Source: Nitrospirota bacterium (lineage in GTDB: Bacteria > Nitrospirota > Leptospirillia > Leptospirillales > Leptospirillaceae). Taken from it: a stretch of DNA of 64,000 bases. Below, piece after piece: positions 33,126 through 43,280 of this stretch. Numbering within the stretch: position 1 is the stretch's first letter; each line of letters starts with the position of its first letter. The position numbers were made by a program, and so were the translations under genes. Location: assembly GCA_021828375.1 (NCBI GenBank), contig JAKARS010000002.1, positions 51,081 to 115,080 on the forward strand. The letters run 5' to 3'. The notes beneath the pieces are model-generated. The model was not told the origin of the DNA. It searched no databases and was given only the letters and a program-made list of their open reading frames with translations.

Positions 33126-34212
33126 CGGCCCCGGTCGGGGTTCCCGTTCCGTTTTCCCGGCGCGCATAGATGGCCACGTAGGAGTGGGCCCGGAGCTTTT
33201 CGAGCCAGAGCCTCAGACGTTTTTCCGTCGTCTTCTTGGTCAGCGTGTTCAGGATCGTTTGCTTGATGTCGTCGAACTTCTGATAGGGCTGGGCTTCCCG
33301 GGCCAGGACCTTGATGATGTAGAAGCCTCGATCCGTCTGGATCAGCCCGCTCGTCTTCCCCACCGGCACGGAGAAGGCGGGCCCGATCAGCTCCGGAAGG
33401 AGCTGATCCTTGGTCAGATTTCCGAGAGCTCCGCCCGATTCGGCGTTCGGTCCCTGGGACTCCGATCCGGCGAGCATTTCGAAGTCATCTCCCCGTCCGA
33501 TCTGGCGCAGAACATGCTCTCCCTTTTTTCGGACCTCGGCGATCTGGGCCGGGGTAGGGTTGTCCGGAAGGGCCAGAAAGATGTCGGCGAGGGAGACGTG
33601 GGCGGGAAGCCGATAGTCGTCGCGGTGCTTGAGGAAGTAGTCCCGGACCTCTTCGGGGCTGATCACGACGGTGGAGCGGACCTCCTGGTTCACAAGCTTC
33701 ATGACCGTCAGCTGCTTTTTCAGCTTTTTTCGATATTGCCGGAAGGTCAGCCCCTGGGAGGCGAGGGCGTTTTTGAGCTGCCATCGCTCCTGAATGTTGT
33801 TCTTCTGCATGATGTCGTCGATGGCGTGGTCGACCTCGTCGTCGGTCACCGACAGGCCCAAACGGTCGGCTTCCTCAAGTTCGAGCCTTTCGTTGATCTT
33901 CTTCATCATGACGCTGTACTCGAGGGAGGCCACGAGCTGCATATAGGCCGGCCCCTGATAGGTGGCATGGATCTTTTCGAAGGTCGGCTTGAGCTCCCGG
34001 TCGACCTCGCTCTTTGTGATGGAGTGGTGGTTGACCACCGCCATGATGCTGTCAAGCAGAACCCCGTCATCGGCCCGGGAGAGAACGGGGTGAAGGAGCA
34101 GTCCCCCTCCGACGAGGAGGGAGACAAGGGCAACGGGCGATCTCCGGCGAGGGGCTGGGCATCGAAGGGAGTTCGCGTTCCTGGGGAGGAAAAAGCGGCG
34201 GAGGAGGATCAT
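33112..34212 (-). CDS. SurA-like periplasmic chaperone/peptidyl-prolyl isomerase
   Basis: A 366-residue exported protein: basic start, signal segment (about 26-46, ending SRADD), SurA N-terminal chaperone domain beginning DSIMAVVNHHSITKSEVD, and one parvulin domain (about 205-310) with the GGALGNLTKDQLLPEL and TDRGFYIIKV signatures. E. coli SurA has two parvulin domains; one is common elsewhere. Last of three PpiC-type genes in a row on this strand. Confidence 0.87.
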   Translation of the reverse strand: MILLRRFFLPRNANSLRCPAPRRRSPVALVSLLVGGGLLLHPVLSRADDGVLLDSIMAVVNHHSITKSEVDRELKPTFEKIHATYQGPAYMQLVASLEYSVMMKKINERLELEEADRLGLSVTDDEVDHAIDDIMQKNNIQERWQLKNALASQGLTFRQYRKKLKKQLTVMKLVNQEVRSTVVISPEEVRDYFLKHRDDYRLPAHVSLADIFLALPDNPTPAQIAEVRKKGEHVLRQIGRGDDFEMLAGSESQGPNAESGGALGNLTKDQLLPELIGPAFSVPVGKTSGLIQTDRGFYIIKVLAREAQPYQKFDDIKQTILNTLTKKTTEKRLRLWLEKLRAHSYVAIYARRENGTGTPTGAVIPQ

Positions 34213-34347
34213 GAATGCCTCTGGAAGATCATGAAGAGTGATGGGCCGATTGGTTGTCTCATCGTCGTCCCGTCTGCGTCCGGGTCAGTGTCGACCCCTC
34301 GGGTGCCTCGATCCTCTTCTCCCGTTCTGGGGCCGGTCAAGGGCCCG

Positions 34348-35259
34348 TTAGGGAAGAGAGAGGGTCGACGCATATTTTGGCAGAATTGTCAGATGCTCCG
34401 TCCGGATCTTTCCGGCAAGCCATTGAGCCAGGGCTTCCCGTTGGGCCTTTTCCTGAAGGTGCCTTTCGATCCGGTCCCGGACCTTCCGGAAGGGAAGGGT
34501 CGTTGGGGGGAGGATCTTGACGAGCTTCAGGATGTGATACCCATAGGGAGAGGAGAGCAACGGGCTCACCTCTCCGGGTTTCATGGAGAAAGCGAGGGTA
34601 AAGAGAGCGGGCATCTCTCCCAGGGCATAGGGAGGAAGAAGACCTCCCTTTGCACTTTCCGGCGAAAGGGACTTGGCCTTGGCCAGCGCCGAAAAGGAAT
34701 TCCCTGCCGCCAGTGCCGTCAGGATCGCCTTCCCTTCATCCTCCGAACGAACGACGATGTCCCGGACAAGGGCCCTCTCGGGTGTCCCATAGTGGATCTT
34801 GTTCCTATTATACTCCGCCAGGGCGGCCTTGCGAGAAATCTCGGGGGCGGGGGCCACCTGTTCGGCGGCCTTGACCAGGAGAAGCTTCTTTCGGACCAGC
34901 CTCTCAGAAATCTCGACCGGTCGCCCCCCTTCCGGAGCAGAAATTCCCAGGATGCGCTGTTTTTCTTCCTGAATCTCCTTCGGAGAAACCGAAATTCCCC
35001 GCTTTTGAGCCGCTTCGGCCAGAAGGCGATCGTAAATCGTCTCCTCAAAAACCGCCTTGGCGAAGGCGGGAGACCATGTCGTAAAGGGACGATCCGCGAC
35101 TCCCGCCACTCCCATGAAGCGGGCTGTCTCCCGCAAATCGGCGACGCTCACCGGTTGTCCGGCGAGTGTCGCCACGGCGCCCTCGAGAGGGGCCTCCTTC
35201 GCGTGGCAGGAGGCGGCCAGAAAGAGAAAAAGAAGGGCCAGCCTGGACCAGCCTGTCAT
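34348..35259 (-). CDS. PpiC-type peptidyl-prolyl isomerase lipoprotein
   Basis: A 303-residue product with lipobox LAASC at residue 18, a helical N-terminal chaperone region and a parvulin domain (about 160-260) marked by ALVRDIVVRSEDEGKAIL, AKGGLLPPYALGEMPA and SPYGYHILKLV. It starts in an ATGA overlap with the upstream PpiC gene. Likely helps outer-membrane protein folding. The 135 bases between it and the SurA-like gene show no other gene. Confidence 0.83.
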   Translation of the reverse strand: MTGWSRLALLFLFLAASCHAKEAPLEGAVATLAGQPVSVADLRETARFMGVAGVADRPFTTWSPAFAKAVFEETIYDRLLAEAAQKRGISVSPKEIQEEKQRILGISAPEGGRPVEISERLVRKKLLLVKAAEQVAPAPEISRKAALAEYNRNKIHYGTPERALVRDIVVRSEDEGKAILTALAAGNSFSALAKAKSLSPESAKGGLLPPYALGEMPALFTLAFSMKPGEVSPLLSSPYGYHILKLVKILPPTTLPFRKVRDRIERHLQEKAQREALAQWLAGKIRTEHLTILPKYASTLSLP

Positions 35260-36125
35260 TTTTTGACGGAAGACGCGGCTCCCATCAGTTCGCCCAGACT
35301 CTTCTGGTTGATCGAAATCTTGGTCTTGGCCCGAAGGGAGTTGAGGTACTTCTGATAGAGGTCCTGCTTCATCCGGGAGGTCAGGAACTGGGTGATCCCC
35401 GCCTTGGCCTGGTCAAAGGAGAGAAGTTTCCCCGGGACCTGCTTGTCGACCTTGAAATAGTGGATTCCGTCCTTCAGGGCGATCGGTCCGGTCACCGAAC
35501 CTGCCGGGACGCCGAAAAAGAATTTGGTGAACTGGGGCGGAACCGTTCCTTCGAAGATCTTGCCCACCGGTCCCCCCTTGAATTTCCCGATGGCCCGGGA
35601 AAATCCCTTTTTCTTTCGGAGCGACGGGAAGACCCGGTCGGCGGTTTTCTGGTCAGGGAGAATGAGCTGCCGGACCTCGACATATCCGGGCTGCTTGATC
35701 TCCTGGCGATGCTTGTCGAAATAGCTCTGGACATCGGCATCGGTCACCTTCACCTTATCGTCGACCTGTGTCTTGATCAGTGCCTGCCTCAGGATCCGGT
35801 TGCGGGCGTCTTCGAGCTTTTTCCGGATGTCGGGCCGGTTGGGCAATCCTTCCTGTTCGGCCTCTTCGGTGATGAGGGTGTTGTCGATCAGGCGGTTCAG
35901 GACATCGCTCGGAACCGACGCCGGCGCTGAAGAGGGAAGGTTCATGTCCTTGATGGCACTCTGAAGGCTTTCCTTGGTGATCTCCCGGGTTCCGACCTTG
36001 GCAACCACGTTGTCGGAAAGGGTCTGATGGCATCCGGAGGTGAGGGAAAGTCCTGCCAGAAGGGTCAGCGGGAGAGCCATGCCGCGGTGGAATGATCCGG
36101 AAGCCGGAAAGATGCGAAAGTTCAA
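35256..36125 (-). CDS. PpiC/PrsA-type peptidyl-prolyl isomerase lipoprotein
   Basis: The best start is TTG at 36125, five bases after TAAGGAGG, giving 289 residues with a basic N-region and lipobox LTSGC; ATG 36080 would cut the N-region. The mature protein has VVAKVGTREITKESLQ (SurA/PrsA N-domain), RLIDNTLITEEAEQEG, and a parvulin domain from about 150 with YVEVRQLIL and GIHYFKVDK. It is separated from mfd by about 147 bases. Confidence 0.83.
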   Translation of the reverse strand: MNFRIFPASGSFHRGMALPLTLLAGLSLTSGCHQTLSDNVVAKVGTREITKESLQSAIKDMNLPSSAPASVPSDVLNRLIDNTLITEEAEQEGLPNRPDIRKKLEDARNRILRQALIKTQVDDKVKVTDADVQSYFDKHRQEIKQPGYVEVRQLILPDQKTADRVFPSLRKKKGFSRAIGKFKGGPVGKIFEGTVPPQFTKFFFGVPAGSVTGPIALKDGIHYFKVDKQVPGKLLSFDQAKAGITQFLTSRMKQDLYQKYLNSLRAKTKISINQKSLGELMGAASSVKK

Positions 36126-36272
36126 GAATGCCTCCTTAAGACAGGGTTGTAAGAAAATTCGGGTGAGGAGAATTTCGGCCTCCCATTCAGAGCCGGTTCG
36201 CTCCATGTCATGACCGTTCTTGTGCGTGAGGAAGGCCCCGGGGACGGCTGGAATCTGTCGGTGGGGGGCTTC

Positions 36273-39200
36273 CTAGGCCGGACTTTGCCGTTTCTCCTCG
36301 GAAACATTGAGGGGAGGAAGACGCTTGAGGTCTTCGATGAGAAGAAGCGGAAGGGTCCGGAGAATTTTCCAGGAGCCGTCCGCCTGGAAAGAAAGCCGGT
36401 CTCCGAAAAGGTCGAGGGCCGGTTCGACGATCTCCTTGGGAAGAGCTCCATGGCGTTGTTTCATGGTGATGTCCCGGTCGCGGACGACAACCTCGGAAAA
36501 ACCTCTTTGGGTTGCGAGAATCCGGATTCTCGCTCCTGTCAAAAGGTTCCGGGTCTCCCGGGGAAGAGGCCCGAAGCGATCGCTGAGCTCCTCCTCAATC
36601 CGGGTGACGGAATCCATCGTATCAGCATGAGCGAGACGCCTGTAAAAGTCAATTCTTTCGGAGGGATGGCCAAGATAGTCCTCGGGAATCCGGGCCTCGG
36701 TCTTCCACTCCACCCGGGCCGGCTCCTCTCCGGGCGGCGGGGGTGTTTCGGAGGAGAGGCCGGCCACGGCCTCCTCCACCATTTCAAGGTAGAGGTCAAG
36801 CCCCACCATGGCCACCTGTCCGGTCTGCTGGTGGCCCAGGAGGCTTCCGGCTCCACGAATTTCGAGATCCCGCATGGCAATCTGGTAGCCGGATCCCAGC
36901 CCTGAATGGGTGGTCAGGGTGTGCAGGCGTTTTCTGGCGACTTCTCCCAGGGCCTCTTCCGAGGGGGTGATGAAGTAGGCATAGGCTTGCTGGCCCCCTC
37001 GCCCCACCCGGCCCCGGAGCTGGTAGAGTTCGGCGATGCCGAACATGTCGGCGCGGTTGATCAGGATGGTGTTGGCATAGGGGATGTCGAGCCCGGACTC
37101 GACAATGGTGGTGGAGACAAGGATCCGGCTCTCCCGTCGAAGGAACTTCCCCATCACGGCTTCGATCTCTTCCTCTCCCATCTGTCCGTGGGCGTAAGCG
37201 ACTCCCGCCTCGGGAAAGAGTGCGGCGAGGTAGCGGGCCCATCGGGCGATCGAAGAGACCCGGTTGTGGATGAAAAAAACCTGTCCCTCCCGGGCCAGCT
37301 CCCGGTCGATGACCTCCCGGATGCGTTCCCGGTCGAAGCGCATGATGGCTGTTTTTATGGCCTTTCTTCCCTGGGGCGGGGTCATGATGAAGCTGATTCC
37401 CTTGAGTCCGGACATGGCCATCTGCAGGGTCCGGGGGATGGGGGTGGCCGAGAGGGTCAGACGGTCGACATTGGGGAAGCGGGCGGCGAGATTTTCCTTT
37501 TGTCGGACGCCAAAGCGCTGCTCTTCATCGATGATCAGAAGTCCCAGGTCGCGAAATTCGACGGCGGTGGAGAGAAGGGCCGTCGTCCCCACCACGATGT
37601 CGGTTTCCCCCCGGCGCAGCCGTTCCCGGACAAGCTTCTGTTCGGCAGGAGAGACCATCCGGGAGAGGCTTTCGATCCTGACCGGAAATCCCGCAAAGCG
37701 GTTCTTGAAGGTCTCGTGGTGCTGAAGAGCCAGCAGGGTGGTGGGGACGAGAACGGCCACCTGCTTTCCGTCGGCAACGGCACGGATGGCGGCCCGCATG
37801 GCGACTTCGGTCTTTCCGAAGCCCACGTCTCCCAGGATGAGCCGGTCCATGGGCGTCGGGCTTTCCATGTCGGACAGAACCGCCTGGATCGCCTCCTCCT
37901 GGTCGGTCGTGAGGTCATAGGGAAAGGATTGGTCGAACTCCCGTGTCAGGAGGGACTCGGGGGAGAAGGCGAAGCCCTCGGCCGCCTTCCTCCGGGCATA
38001 GAGCATCACGAGGTCGGCCGAGATCTTTTCCACCTGCTTTCTGACCCGGGATTTGGTCTGGCTCCAGGACTTTCCTCCCAGCCGGTCGATCCGGGGGGCG
38101 GATCCTTCGGGTCCCTGGTAGGGGAGGAGCTGGTCCATCTGGTCGACGGAGAGGTAAAACCTGTCTCCTCCCAGATACTCGATGACGGCGAATTCTCCCC
38201 GATTCGCGCCCACCGAGACCTCCTGAAGGCCCCGGAAGCGCCCGATTCCCTGGTGGAGGTGGACCACATAGTCCCCGTCCGAAAAGGTGGGGCGATCACG
38301 CCGGTACACTTGGGTGCTGGTGGAGAAGGAGCGAAAGGGGGGGCGGGAGACCGGTTTTTTGAAGAGCCAGGTGTCCGAGAGGACAAGGAGATGGTCCAGG
38401 GGAAGCTCAAAGGCCTCTTCGACATCCCCCGGAAGGAGTGTGACCGGCCGTCGCCCCTCTCCCCCGTCAAGAGAGTCGAAGGAGGTGATATAAGGGAGTT
38501 CTCCGGCCTCGAGCATGTCTCCGATCCGGCTCAATTGGCCGCGGGTGCGGCAAAAGATGACCGTTCGCCACTCTCGCGGCAGTCGTTCGATCTCGGAAAT
38601 GAGGGAGAGGTTCCGGTCGATCCGGTCGGAGGGGACCGAGCCGAGAAGGGAAGGAGTTCCTTCGGGGGCCTCGTCGGTGATGGTGAGACAGGGGAGAAGA
38701 GACTCCCATTCCTGGCGGGATTTCGGAAGGAAGAAGGCGGCATCGGGGGCGGGGAGGAAGGGCTTGTCCTCGGCCGGGAGAAGTCTCCACCCCTCTTCGA
38801 TCCGGGAGATCCAGTCGGAGGTCCGGTCCAGGACGGCCTTCCAGTCGTCCACCAGAATGAGGATGTCCGGGCGGGAGAGGACCGGAGCAGCCGTTTCGGA
38901 GAAAAATGAGGGAAGATAACGTTCGATGCCGGGGGGGAACGGGAGGGAGAGATGGCCGTCGATCCAGTTCCGGGCCGGGGTGTCGAGGGAGGAGGGCGGG
39001 GGGGTGATCCACTCGTGGCTGGGAAGAAGATCCACCTCTCCCACGGTCTCGACCGAGCGCTGGGTATTGGGGTCGAAGGAGCGGATGGAGCGAATTTCGA
39101 GATCGTCCCACTCCAGGCGAACCGGTCGGCGCCGGTCGGTGGAGTAGAGATCGATGAGGGCCCCCCGAACCGAAAACTCCCCGGGAGCCGTCACCTGGGG

Positions 39201-39710
39201 AACCCGGACATACCCTTGGGCCAGAAGTGTTTCGACCACCGACTGGGGGTCACTCTCCATTCCCGTCCGGAGGGTGCGGCGCACCGACTTCAACAGGGGA
39301 GGGGAGAGGGTCTTTCGAAGGACGGCGACCACAGGGGAGACGACGACATCGGGAGGGGTGTCGGAAGCCAGGCGGTCGAGGGCGTGGATCCGTTCCGCCC
39401 GGATGAAGTCGGCCGGGCTCTCCCGTTCATAGGGGAGAACCTCCTCTTCGGGAAAGAGAAGGACGTCGGGTTCCATGTCCAGAAGGAGAGGGGCCGAGCG
39501 GATCTCCTCAACCAGCCTGAGCGCTTTCTCGGGGGTGGAGGTGAGCACCCACAGGATCTCCGGCCGTCCTGTCCGGCGAAGAAGCCCCGGAAGAAGGGGC
39601 AATCCCTCCCGGGCGATCCCCGGAATCGCCCGGGACGTGAGCGTTTCTTCCGGAGGGGCGATCGTTTTCAGGAAGGCGTCGAGAGTGCGTTGGACAGGCG
39701 AAGGAGACAC
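36273..39710 (-). CDS. mfd: Transcription-repair coupling factor
   Basis: Removes stalled RNA polymerase and recruits UvrA. From GTG 39710, just after the rfaE2 stop, the protein has 1145 residues, matching E. coli Mfd (1148); the open frame upstream lies in rfaE2. It has a UvrB-like N-terminal part, the RNA polymerase-interacting region with YVVHLHQGIGRFRGL, the translocase Walker A GDVGFGKTEVA (about 622-632), DEEQ box (about 725), TLSATPIPRTL, and the C-terminal TRCF domain. Cotranscribed with rfaE2 and gmhA. Confidence 0.94.
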   Translation of the reverse strand: MSPSPVQRTLDAFLKTIAPPEETLTSRAIPGIAREGLPLLPGLLRRTGRPEILWVLTSTPEKALRLVEEIRSAPLLLDMEPDVLLFPEEEVLPYERESPADFIRAERIHALDRLASDTPPDVVVSPVVAVLRKTLSPPLLKSVRRTLRTGMESDPQSVVETLLAQGYVRVPQVTAPGEFSVRGALIDLYSTDRRRPVRLEWDDLEIRSIRSFDPNTQRSVETVGEVDLLPSHEWITPPPSSLDTPARNWIDGHLSLPFPPGIERYLPSFFSETAAPVLSRPDILILVDDWKAVLDRTSDWISRIEEGWRLLPAEDKPFLPAPDAAFFLPKSRQEWESLLPCLTITDEAPEGTPSLLGSVPSDRIDRNLSLISEIERLPREWRTVIFCRTRGQLSRIGDMLEAGELPYITSFDSLDGGEGRRPVTLLPGDVEEAFELPLDHLLVLSDTWLFKKPVSRPPFRSFSTSTQVYRRDRPTFSDGDYVVHLHQGIGRFRGLQEVSVGANRGEFAVIEYLGGDRFYLSVDQMDQLLPYQGPEGSAPRIDRLGGKSWSQTKSRVRKQVEKISADLVMLYARRKAAEGFAFSPESLLTREFDQSFPYDLTTDQEEAIQAVLSDMESPTPMDRLILGDVGFGKTEVAMRAAIRAVADGKQVAVLVPTTLLALQHHETFKNRFAGFPVRIESLSRMVSPAEQKLVRERLRRGETDIVVGTTALLSTAVEFRDLGLLIIDEEQRFGVRQKENLAARFPNVDRLTLSATPIPRTLQMAMSGLKGISFIMTPPQGRKAIKTAIMRFDRERIREVIDRELAREGQVFFIHNRVSSIARWARYLAALFPEAGVAYAHGQMGEEEIEAVMGKFLRRESRILVSTTIVESGLDIPYANTILINRADMFGIAELYQLRGRVGRGGQQAYAYFITPSEEALGEVARKRLHTLTTHSGLGSGYQIAMRDLEIRGAGSLLGHQQTGQVAMVGLDLYLEMVEEAVAGLSSETPPPPGEEPARVEWKTEARIPEDYLGHPSERIDFYRRLAHADTMDSVTRIEEELSDRFGPLPRETRNLLTGARIRILATQRGFSEVVVRDRDITMKQRHGALPKEIVEPALDLFGDRLSFQADGSWKILRTLPLLLIEDLKRLPPLNVSEEKRQSPA

Positions 39711-39717
39711 TGGGGTG

Positions 39718-40257
39718 TTAGCCTCGGGGAGAAGAGTAGCGGGAGAGAATCCGGTCGATGAGTCCGGTGGTCGATGAGTCGGGGACCAGGGGAATGGAGC
39801 GGACGGTTCCGTTTTTCGCCAGAACGATGTCGCTTCCCACGATGCGCTCCACCGGCCAGTCGCCGCCTTTGACGAGAACATCGGGAAGGATCCGTTCGAT
39901 CAGGAGCCGGGGGGTCTCCTCGTCGAAGAATGTGACGTAGGAGACGCACTCCAGCGCCGCCATGACGAGGGCCCGGTTGGTTTCGGGGACGATGGGACGG
40001 TTGGGTCCCTTGAGGGTCGAGACGGAGCGGTCGGTGTTGAGGGCGACAATGAGGATCTGCCCCAGCTGCCGGGCCTTCTCGAGAACTTCAATATGGCCGG
40101 CATGAAGAAGATCAAAGCAGCCATTGGTGAAGACGACCTTCTCTCCCTTCTCCCGTCGCGGGGCGAGGGCCACGAGAAGCTCGCCAAGTCCCAGGATCTT
40201 GGTGCGAGTGGATGAAAAATCCGAAGGCCGTTGTGATGGGGGGGAGAGATCCCTCAT
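39718..40257 (-). CDS. rfaE2: D-glycero-beta-D-manno-heptose 1-phosphate adenylyltransferase
   Basis: Makes ADP-heptose for the LPS inner core. The 179-residue protein corresponds to the second half of Hld[14 protein letters not shown] with the nucleotidyltransferase HAGH, then DVLVKGGDW and GTVRSIPLV. The kinase half is absent, so HldA must be encoded elsewhere. It starts 13 bases after gmhA, which makes the preceding intermediate. Confidence 0.93.
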   Translation of the reverse strand: MRDLSPPSQRPSDFSSTRTKILGLGELLVALAPRREKGEKVVFTNGCFDLLHAGHIEVLEKARQLGQILIVALNTDRSVSTLKGPNRPIVPETNRALVMAALECVSYVTFFDEETPRLLIERILPDVLVKGGDWPVERIVGSDIVLAKNGTVRSIPLVPDSSTTGLIDRILSRYSSPRG

Positions 40258-40270
40258 GGAGCGTGGTGTC

Positions 40271-40864
40271 CTAGGCTTTGGAGGAGAAGAGGATCTCTTC
40301 GACCATCTCGCACAGGGCGTGGCCGAGGGTGATGTGGGTCTCCTGGATTCGGGGTGTCAGGGGAGAGGGAACGATGAAGGGGATCTCCACCAGATCCTTC
40401 ATCTTCCCTCCGGAGCCCCCCCCGAATCCGATGGTGCGGATCCCGATCTCCCGGGCCTTTTCCAGAGCCAGAAGGACATTTTTCGAGTTGCCGCTGGTGC
40501 TCAGTCCGATGGCCAGGTCTCCGGGACGTCCGTAGGCCTCCATCTCCCGGGCAAAGATGAATTCGTACCCGTAGTCATTTCCGATGCTGGTGAGGGTAGG
40601 CATCCCCGTTCCCAGGGCGATGGCAGGAAGGGCGGTGCGGTTTTTGTAGAACCGGCTGACGAGCTCCCCGGCGATGTGAGCCGCATCGGAGGAGGAGCCG
40701 CCGTTGCCGAAGATGAGAAGCTTTCCGCCCCGCTCAAAGGTCTCCACGATGAGGCGGGTGGCCTTCTCCATGAGGGGAAGGGAGGTTCGGAGAAACTCTT
40801 CCTTTGTTCGGATGCTGTCGCGAAAGACCGCCTCGAGGCGGGAGGAGAGGGTGTGGCTGTCCAT
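40271..40864 (-). CDS. gmhA: Sedoheptulose 7-phosphate (phosphoheptose) isomerase
   Basis: First step of ADP-heptose synthesis. The 197-residue SIS-domain protein has [17 protein letters not shown] (about 52-67), STSGNSKNV, and the metal-ligand C-terminal region [17 protein letters not shown]. Lies between hemL and rfaE2 with short gaps. Confidence 0.94.
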   Translation of the reverse strand: MDSHTLSSRLEAVFRDSIRTKEEFLRTSLPLMEKATRLIVETFERGGKLLIFGNGGSSSDAAHIAGELVSRFYKNRTALPAIALGTGMPTLTSIGNDYGYEFIFAREMEAYGRPGDLAIGLSTSGNSKNVLLALEKAREIGIRTIGFGGGSGGKMKDLVEIPFIVPSPLTPRIQETHITLGHALCEMVEEILFSSKA

Positions 40865-40894
40865 GGTGGGAAAGAGGCTCCTAGGTTATGGGGG

Positions 40895-42181
40895 TCAGGC
40901 TTTGGCGCGTGTTTTTTCCAGGGCCCTGCGAAAGCGGGCGGCGGCTTCGCTGACGACCCGATCATCGTGGCATGTCGAGAGAAAGAGCGCCTCAAACTGG
41001 GACGGAGGAAGAAGAAGTCCCTCGTTCCGGGCCTCCTGGTGAAAGAGGGAGAAGAGGCGGACGTCGGAGTGTTCGGCCGAGGCCAGATCGGTGACCTTCC
41101 TGTCCGAGAAGAAAAGGGTCATCATCGACCCCATCCGGTTGACCTGGAGGGGAAGTCCGACCTGCTGGGCCGCCCGGGAAATCTCCTCCGCCAGGATGCG
41201 GGCCTTTTCCTCCAGGAGAGAGTAAAGCGCCGGGGTGCGAAGCTTGACCAGGGTGGCGAGTCCGGCGGCCATGGCCACGGGGTTTCCTGAAAGGGTTCCC
41301 GCCTGGTAGACCGGTCCTTCAGGCGCGATCATCCGCATGATGTCCTCGCGACCTCCGTAGGCGCCGACAGGCATGCCTCCCCCGATGATCTTTCCGAGGA
41401 GGGTCAGGTCGGGCTCCATGCCGAAGAGGACCTGGGCCGCGCCATAGGTCAGGCGGAAGCCCGTAATGACCTCATCGGCGATAAGAAGGGCGCCGTTTTC
41501 CTGGGTCACATCCCTGGCCGCCATGAGAAACTCCTCGTCAGGGGGGACGACGCCCATATTGCCCGCCACAGGTTCAAGGATGAGGGCGGCCACCGTTTTT
41601 CCTTCCCGACGGAAGAAATCCCGAAGGGCTTCCGTATCGTTGTAGGGAAGGACGATGGTGTCATGGACAACGGCATCGGGAACTCCGGCGGAGGTGGGAA
41701 TCCCGAAGGTGGCTCCCCCCGATCCGGCCTTGACCAGGAGGGCATCGGAATGGCCGTGATATCCCCCGGCAAACTTGACGATGCGCGTCCGTCCGGTGAA
41801 GGCCCGGGCGAGACGAAGGGCACTCATGGCCGCTTCGGTTCCCGAATTGACGAATCTGATCCGCTCAAGTCCCGGAATGGCTCGGGTGACGGCTTCCCCC
41901 AAAAGGATTTCCGGTTCGGAGAGGGCGCCAAAGGAGAGTCCCCGGGAGGCTGTGTCGGTGATGGCGGCGAGTACGTCGGGGTCGGCATGGCCCAGGATGA
42001 GGGGGCCAAAGGAGAGGACGAAGTCGATGTATTCGCGGCCATCAAGGTCGGTGACATAAGCTCCGGACCCTTTGCGGATGACAACGGGATGGCCTCCCAC
42101 CGCCTTGTAGGCCCGAACGGGGCTGCTCACGCCTCCCGGAAAGATTCCGCATGCCTTTTTGTAGCCTTCTTCTGAATTCAA
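40895..42181 (-). CDS. hemL: Glutamate-1-semialdehyde 2,1-aminomutase
   Basis: Makes 5-aminolevulinate in the C5 heme/corrin route, linking to the B12 genes at the left edge. The start is TTG at 42181, six bases after AGGAG, giving 428 residues, the normal length. Motifs: FPGGVSSPVRA, the PLP lysine in LGKIIGGGMPVGAYGG, and DEVITGFR. It heads the operon with gmhA, rfaE2 and mfd. Confidence 0.94.
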   Translation of the reverse strand: MNSEEGYKKACGIFPGGVSSPVRAYKAVGGHPVVIRKGSGAYVTDLDGREYIDFVLSFGPLILGHADPDVLAAITDTASRGLSFGALSEPEILLGEAVTRAIPGLERIRFVNSGTEAAMSALRLARAFTGRTRIVKFAGGYHGHSDALLVKAGSGGATFGIPTSAGVPDAVVHDTIVLPYNDTEALRDFFRREGKTVAALILEPVAGNMGVVPPDEEFLMAARDVTQENGALLIADEVITGFRLTYGAAQVLFGMEPDLTLLGKIIGGGMPVGAYGGREDIMRMIAPEGPVYQAGTLSGNPVAMAAGLATLVKLRTPALYSLLEEKARILAEEISRAAQQVGLPLQVNRMGSMMTLFFSDRKVTDLASAEHSDVRLFSLFHQEARNEGLLLPPSQFEALFLSTCHDDRVVSEAAARFRRALEKTRAKA

Positions 42182-42358
42182 GAGATGCTCCTGTCTATGT
42201 CGATCCGGGGGCGGGGTTGTCCCTGCCTTGAGGGCCATGGCTCACAGTGCCGGTTCCTGGTCATTTTTTACGAATTTCTCATGATAGCAAATTTTTGGTG
42301 GATCGAAAAGGGCGCCGGGAGGGAATCCGAAGATCAGGAAAGAGGACATTTGAGGAGG

Positions 42359-43216
42359 TCAGTAGCCGGCTCCGGCTCCTTGGGAGGTCTGAAGGGTTTT
42401 TGCGATGGCCCCCGCCAAAAAGAGGAGCGAGAGAAGTGTGGGGAGAAGGAGTCTGACAAGGGGCCGAGGGGCGGCTCGAAAAGAGGAGAGCACTCTCTCA
42501 GAAAGAACGCCTGTCAGGATGGCCATGTAAAGAGCTCCGACAACAATGAGGGAGATGTCGACATACTGGCGGGCGACGAGGAGAAGAGATCCCAAGGCGA
42601 TTCCCGGCTCGACTCCGGAGAGGAGAATGCGACGGGGGCCGGTGAGGATCATCGCCAGCCAGATGGCGGCCAGTCCTCCTGCCAGCTGACCCAGCAGCAG
42701 ACTTCCCGAAAGGGGAGAGAGGGCGCCAAGGGTTCCCGTTGTCAGGAAAAGAGGAACAAGTGTGGCTCGACTGACTCCTGTCTCGGCATGTCGGGGAACC
42801 AGTGTCTGGACCAGAAGCCAGAGTCCGAGAGTTTCGGCAAGGAGGATCAGCCCCGAGGTGAGATTTTGCTGAAGGAGAGGAAAAAGCAGAAACACAGTCG
42901 AAAGGGTGATCATCAGAGCCTGGGAGACGAGGGGGTGAATCTTCTTGAGAAGGTGCCGCGAGACAACGGAGAGAAGAACAAGCCCGGGAATCCAGTCCAT
43001 CGGACGGGAGGGGTTGAAAAGATGAATGATGGCCGGTCGATCAAAGACAAAGAATATGACGAGAATCCCCAGGGCAACGGTGATGTCCCCGGCGAAGGGC
43101 CAGGCTTTTTGTTGCGGGACTCGGGAAAGCGTCAGGAGAAGAAGGAGCGTCAACAAAAAAGGAATGGCGGCAGGCAGCATCAGATCAATGGCCGGCAAGA
43201 TTGAAAGAGTGTCCAT
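42359..43216 (-). CDS. Polytopic membrane protein of unknown function
   Basis: A 285-residue, very hydrophobic protein with about nine helices and few charged residues, mostly in loops (RAAPRPLVR near the C-terminus). No signature recognised. It lies between hemL and the YceI gene on the same strand. The 177 bases downstream, before hemL, hold no gene. Confidence 0.55.
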   Translation of the reverse strand: MDTLSILPAIDLMLPAAIPFLLTLLLLLTLSRVPQQKAWPFAGDITVALGILVIFFVFDRPAIIHLFNPSRPMDWIPGLVLLSVVSRHLLKKIHPLVSQALMITLSTVFLLFPLLQQNLTSGLILLAETLGLWLLVQTLVPRHAETGVSRATLVPLFLTTGTLGALSPLSGSLLLGQLAGGLAAIWLAMILTGPRRILLSGVEPGIALGSLLLVARQYVDISLIVVGALYMAILTGVLSERVLSSFRAAPRPLVRLLLPTLLSLLFLAGAIAKTLQTSQGAGAGY

Positions 43217-43246
43217 GGGAAGATCCGTCAGATGTCAGTGAGGAGG

Positions 43247-43270
43247 GGCAGGGACGGGAGTGTCCCTGCC
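43247..43270. terminator. Perfect 9-bp hairpin after the YceI gene
   Basis: ggcagggac and gtccctgcc pair over 9 bases around a 6-base loop, in the gap between the YceI stop (43281) and the next gene start (43216). No T-run follows leftward, so it may reduce rather than stop transcription. Confidence 0.4.
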
Positions 43271-43280
43271 GTGGAGGCCG

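Noticed and set aside
33085..35355. A 756-codon open frame on the plus strand
   Set aside because: It lies opposite the SurA-like and PpiC genes, whose domains and signal peptides are clear. High GC at third codon positions produces such antisense frames.
36906..38909. A 667-codon open frame on the plus strand
   Set aside because: Antisense to mfd, which shows all its motifs in the other strand. No family features in the antisense product.
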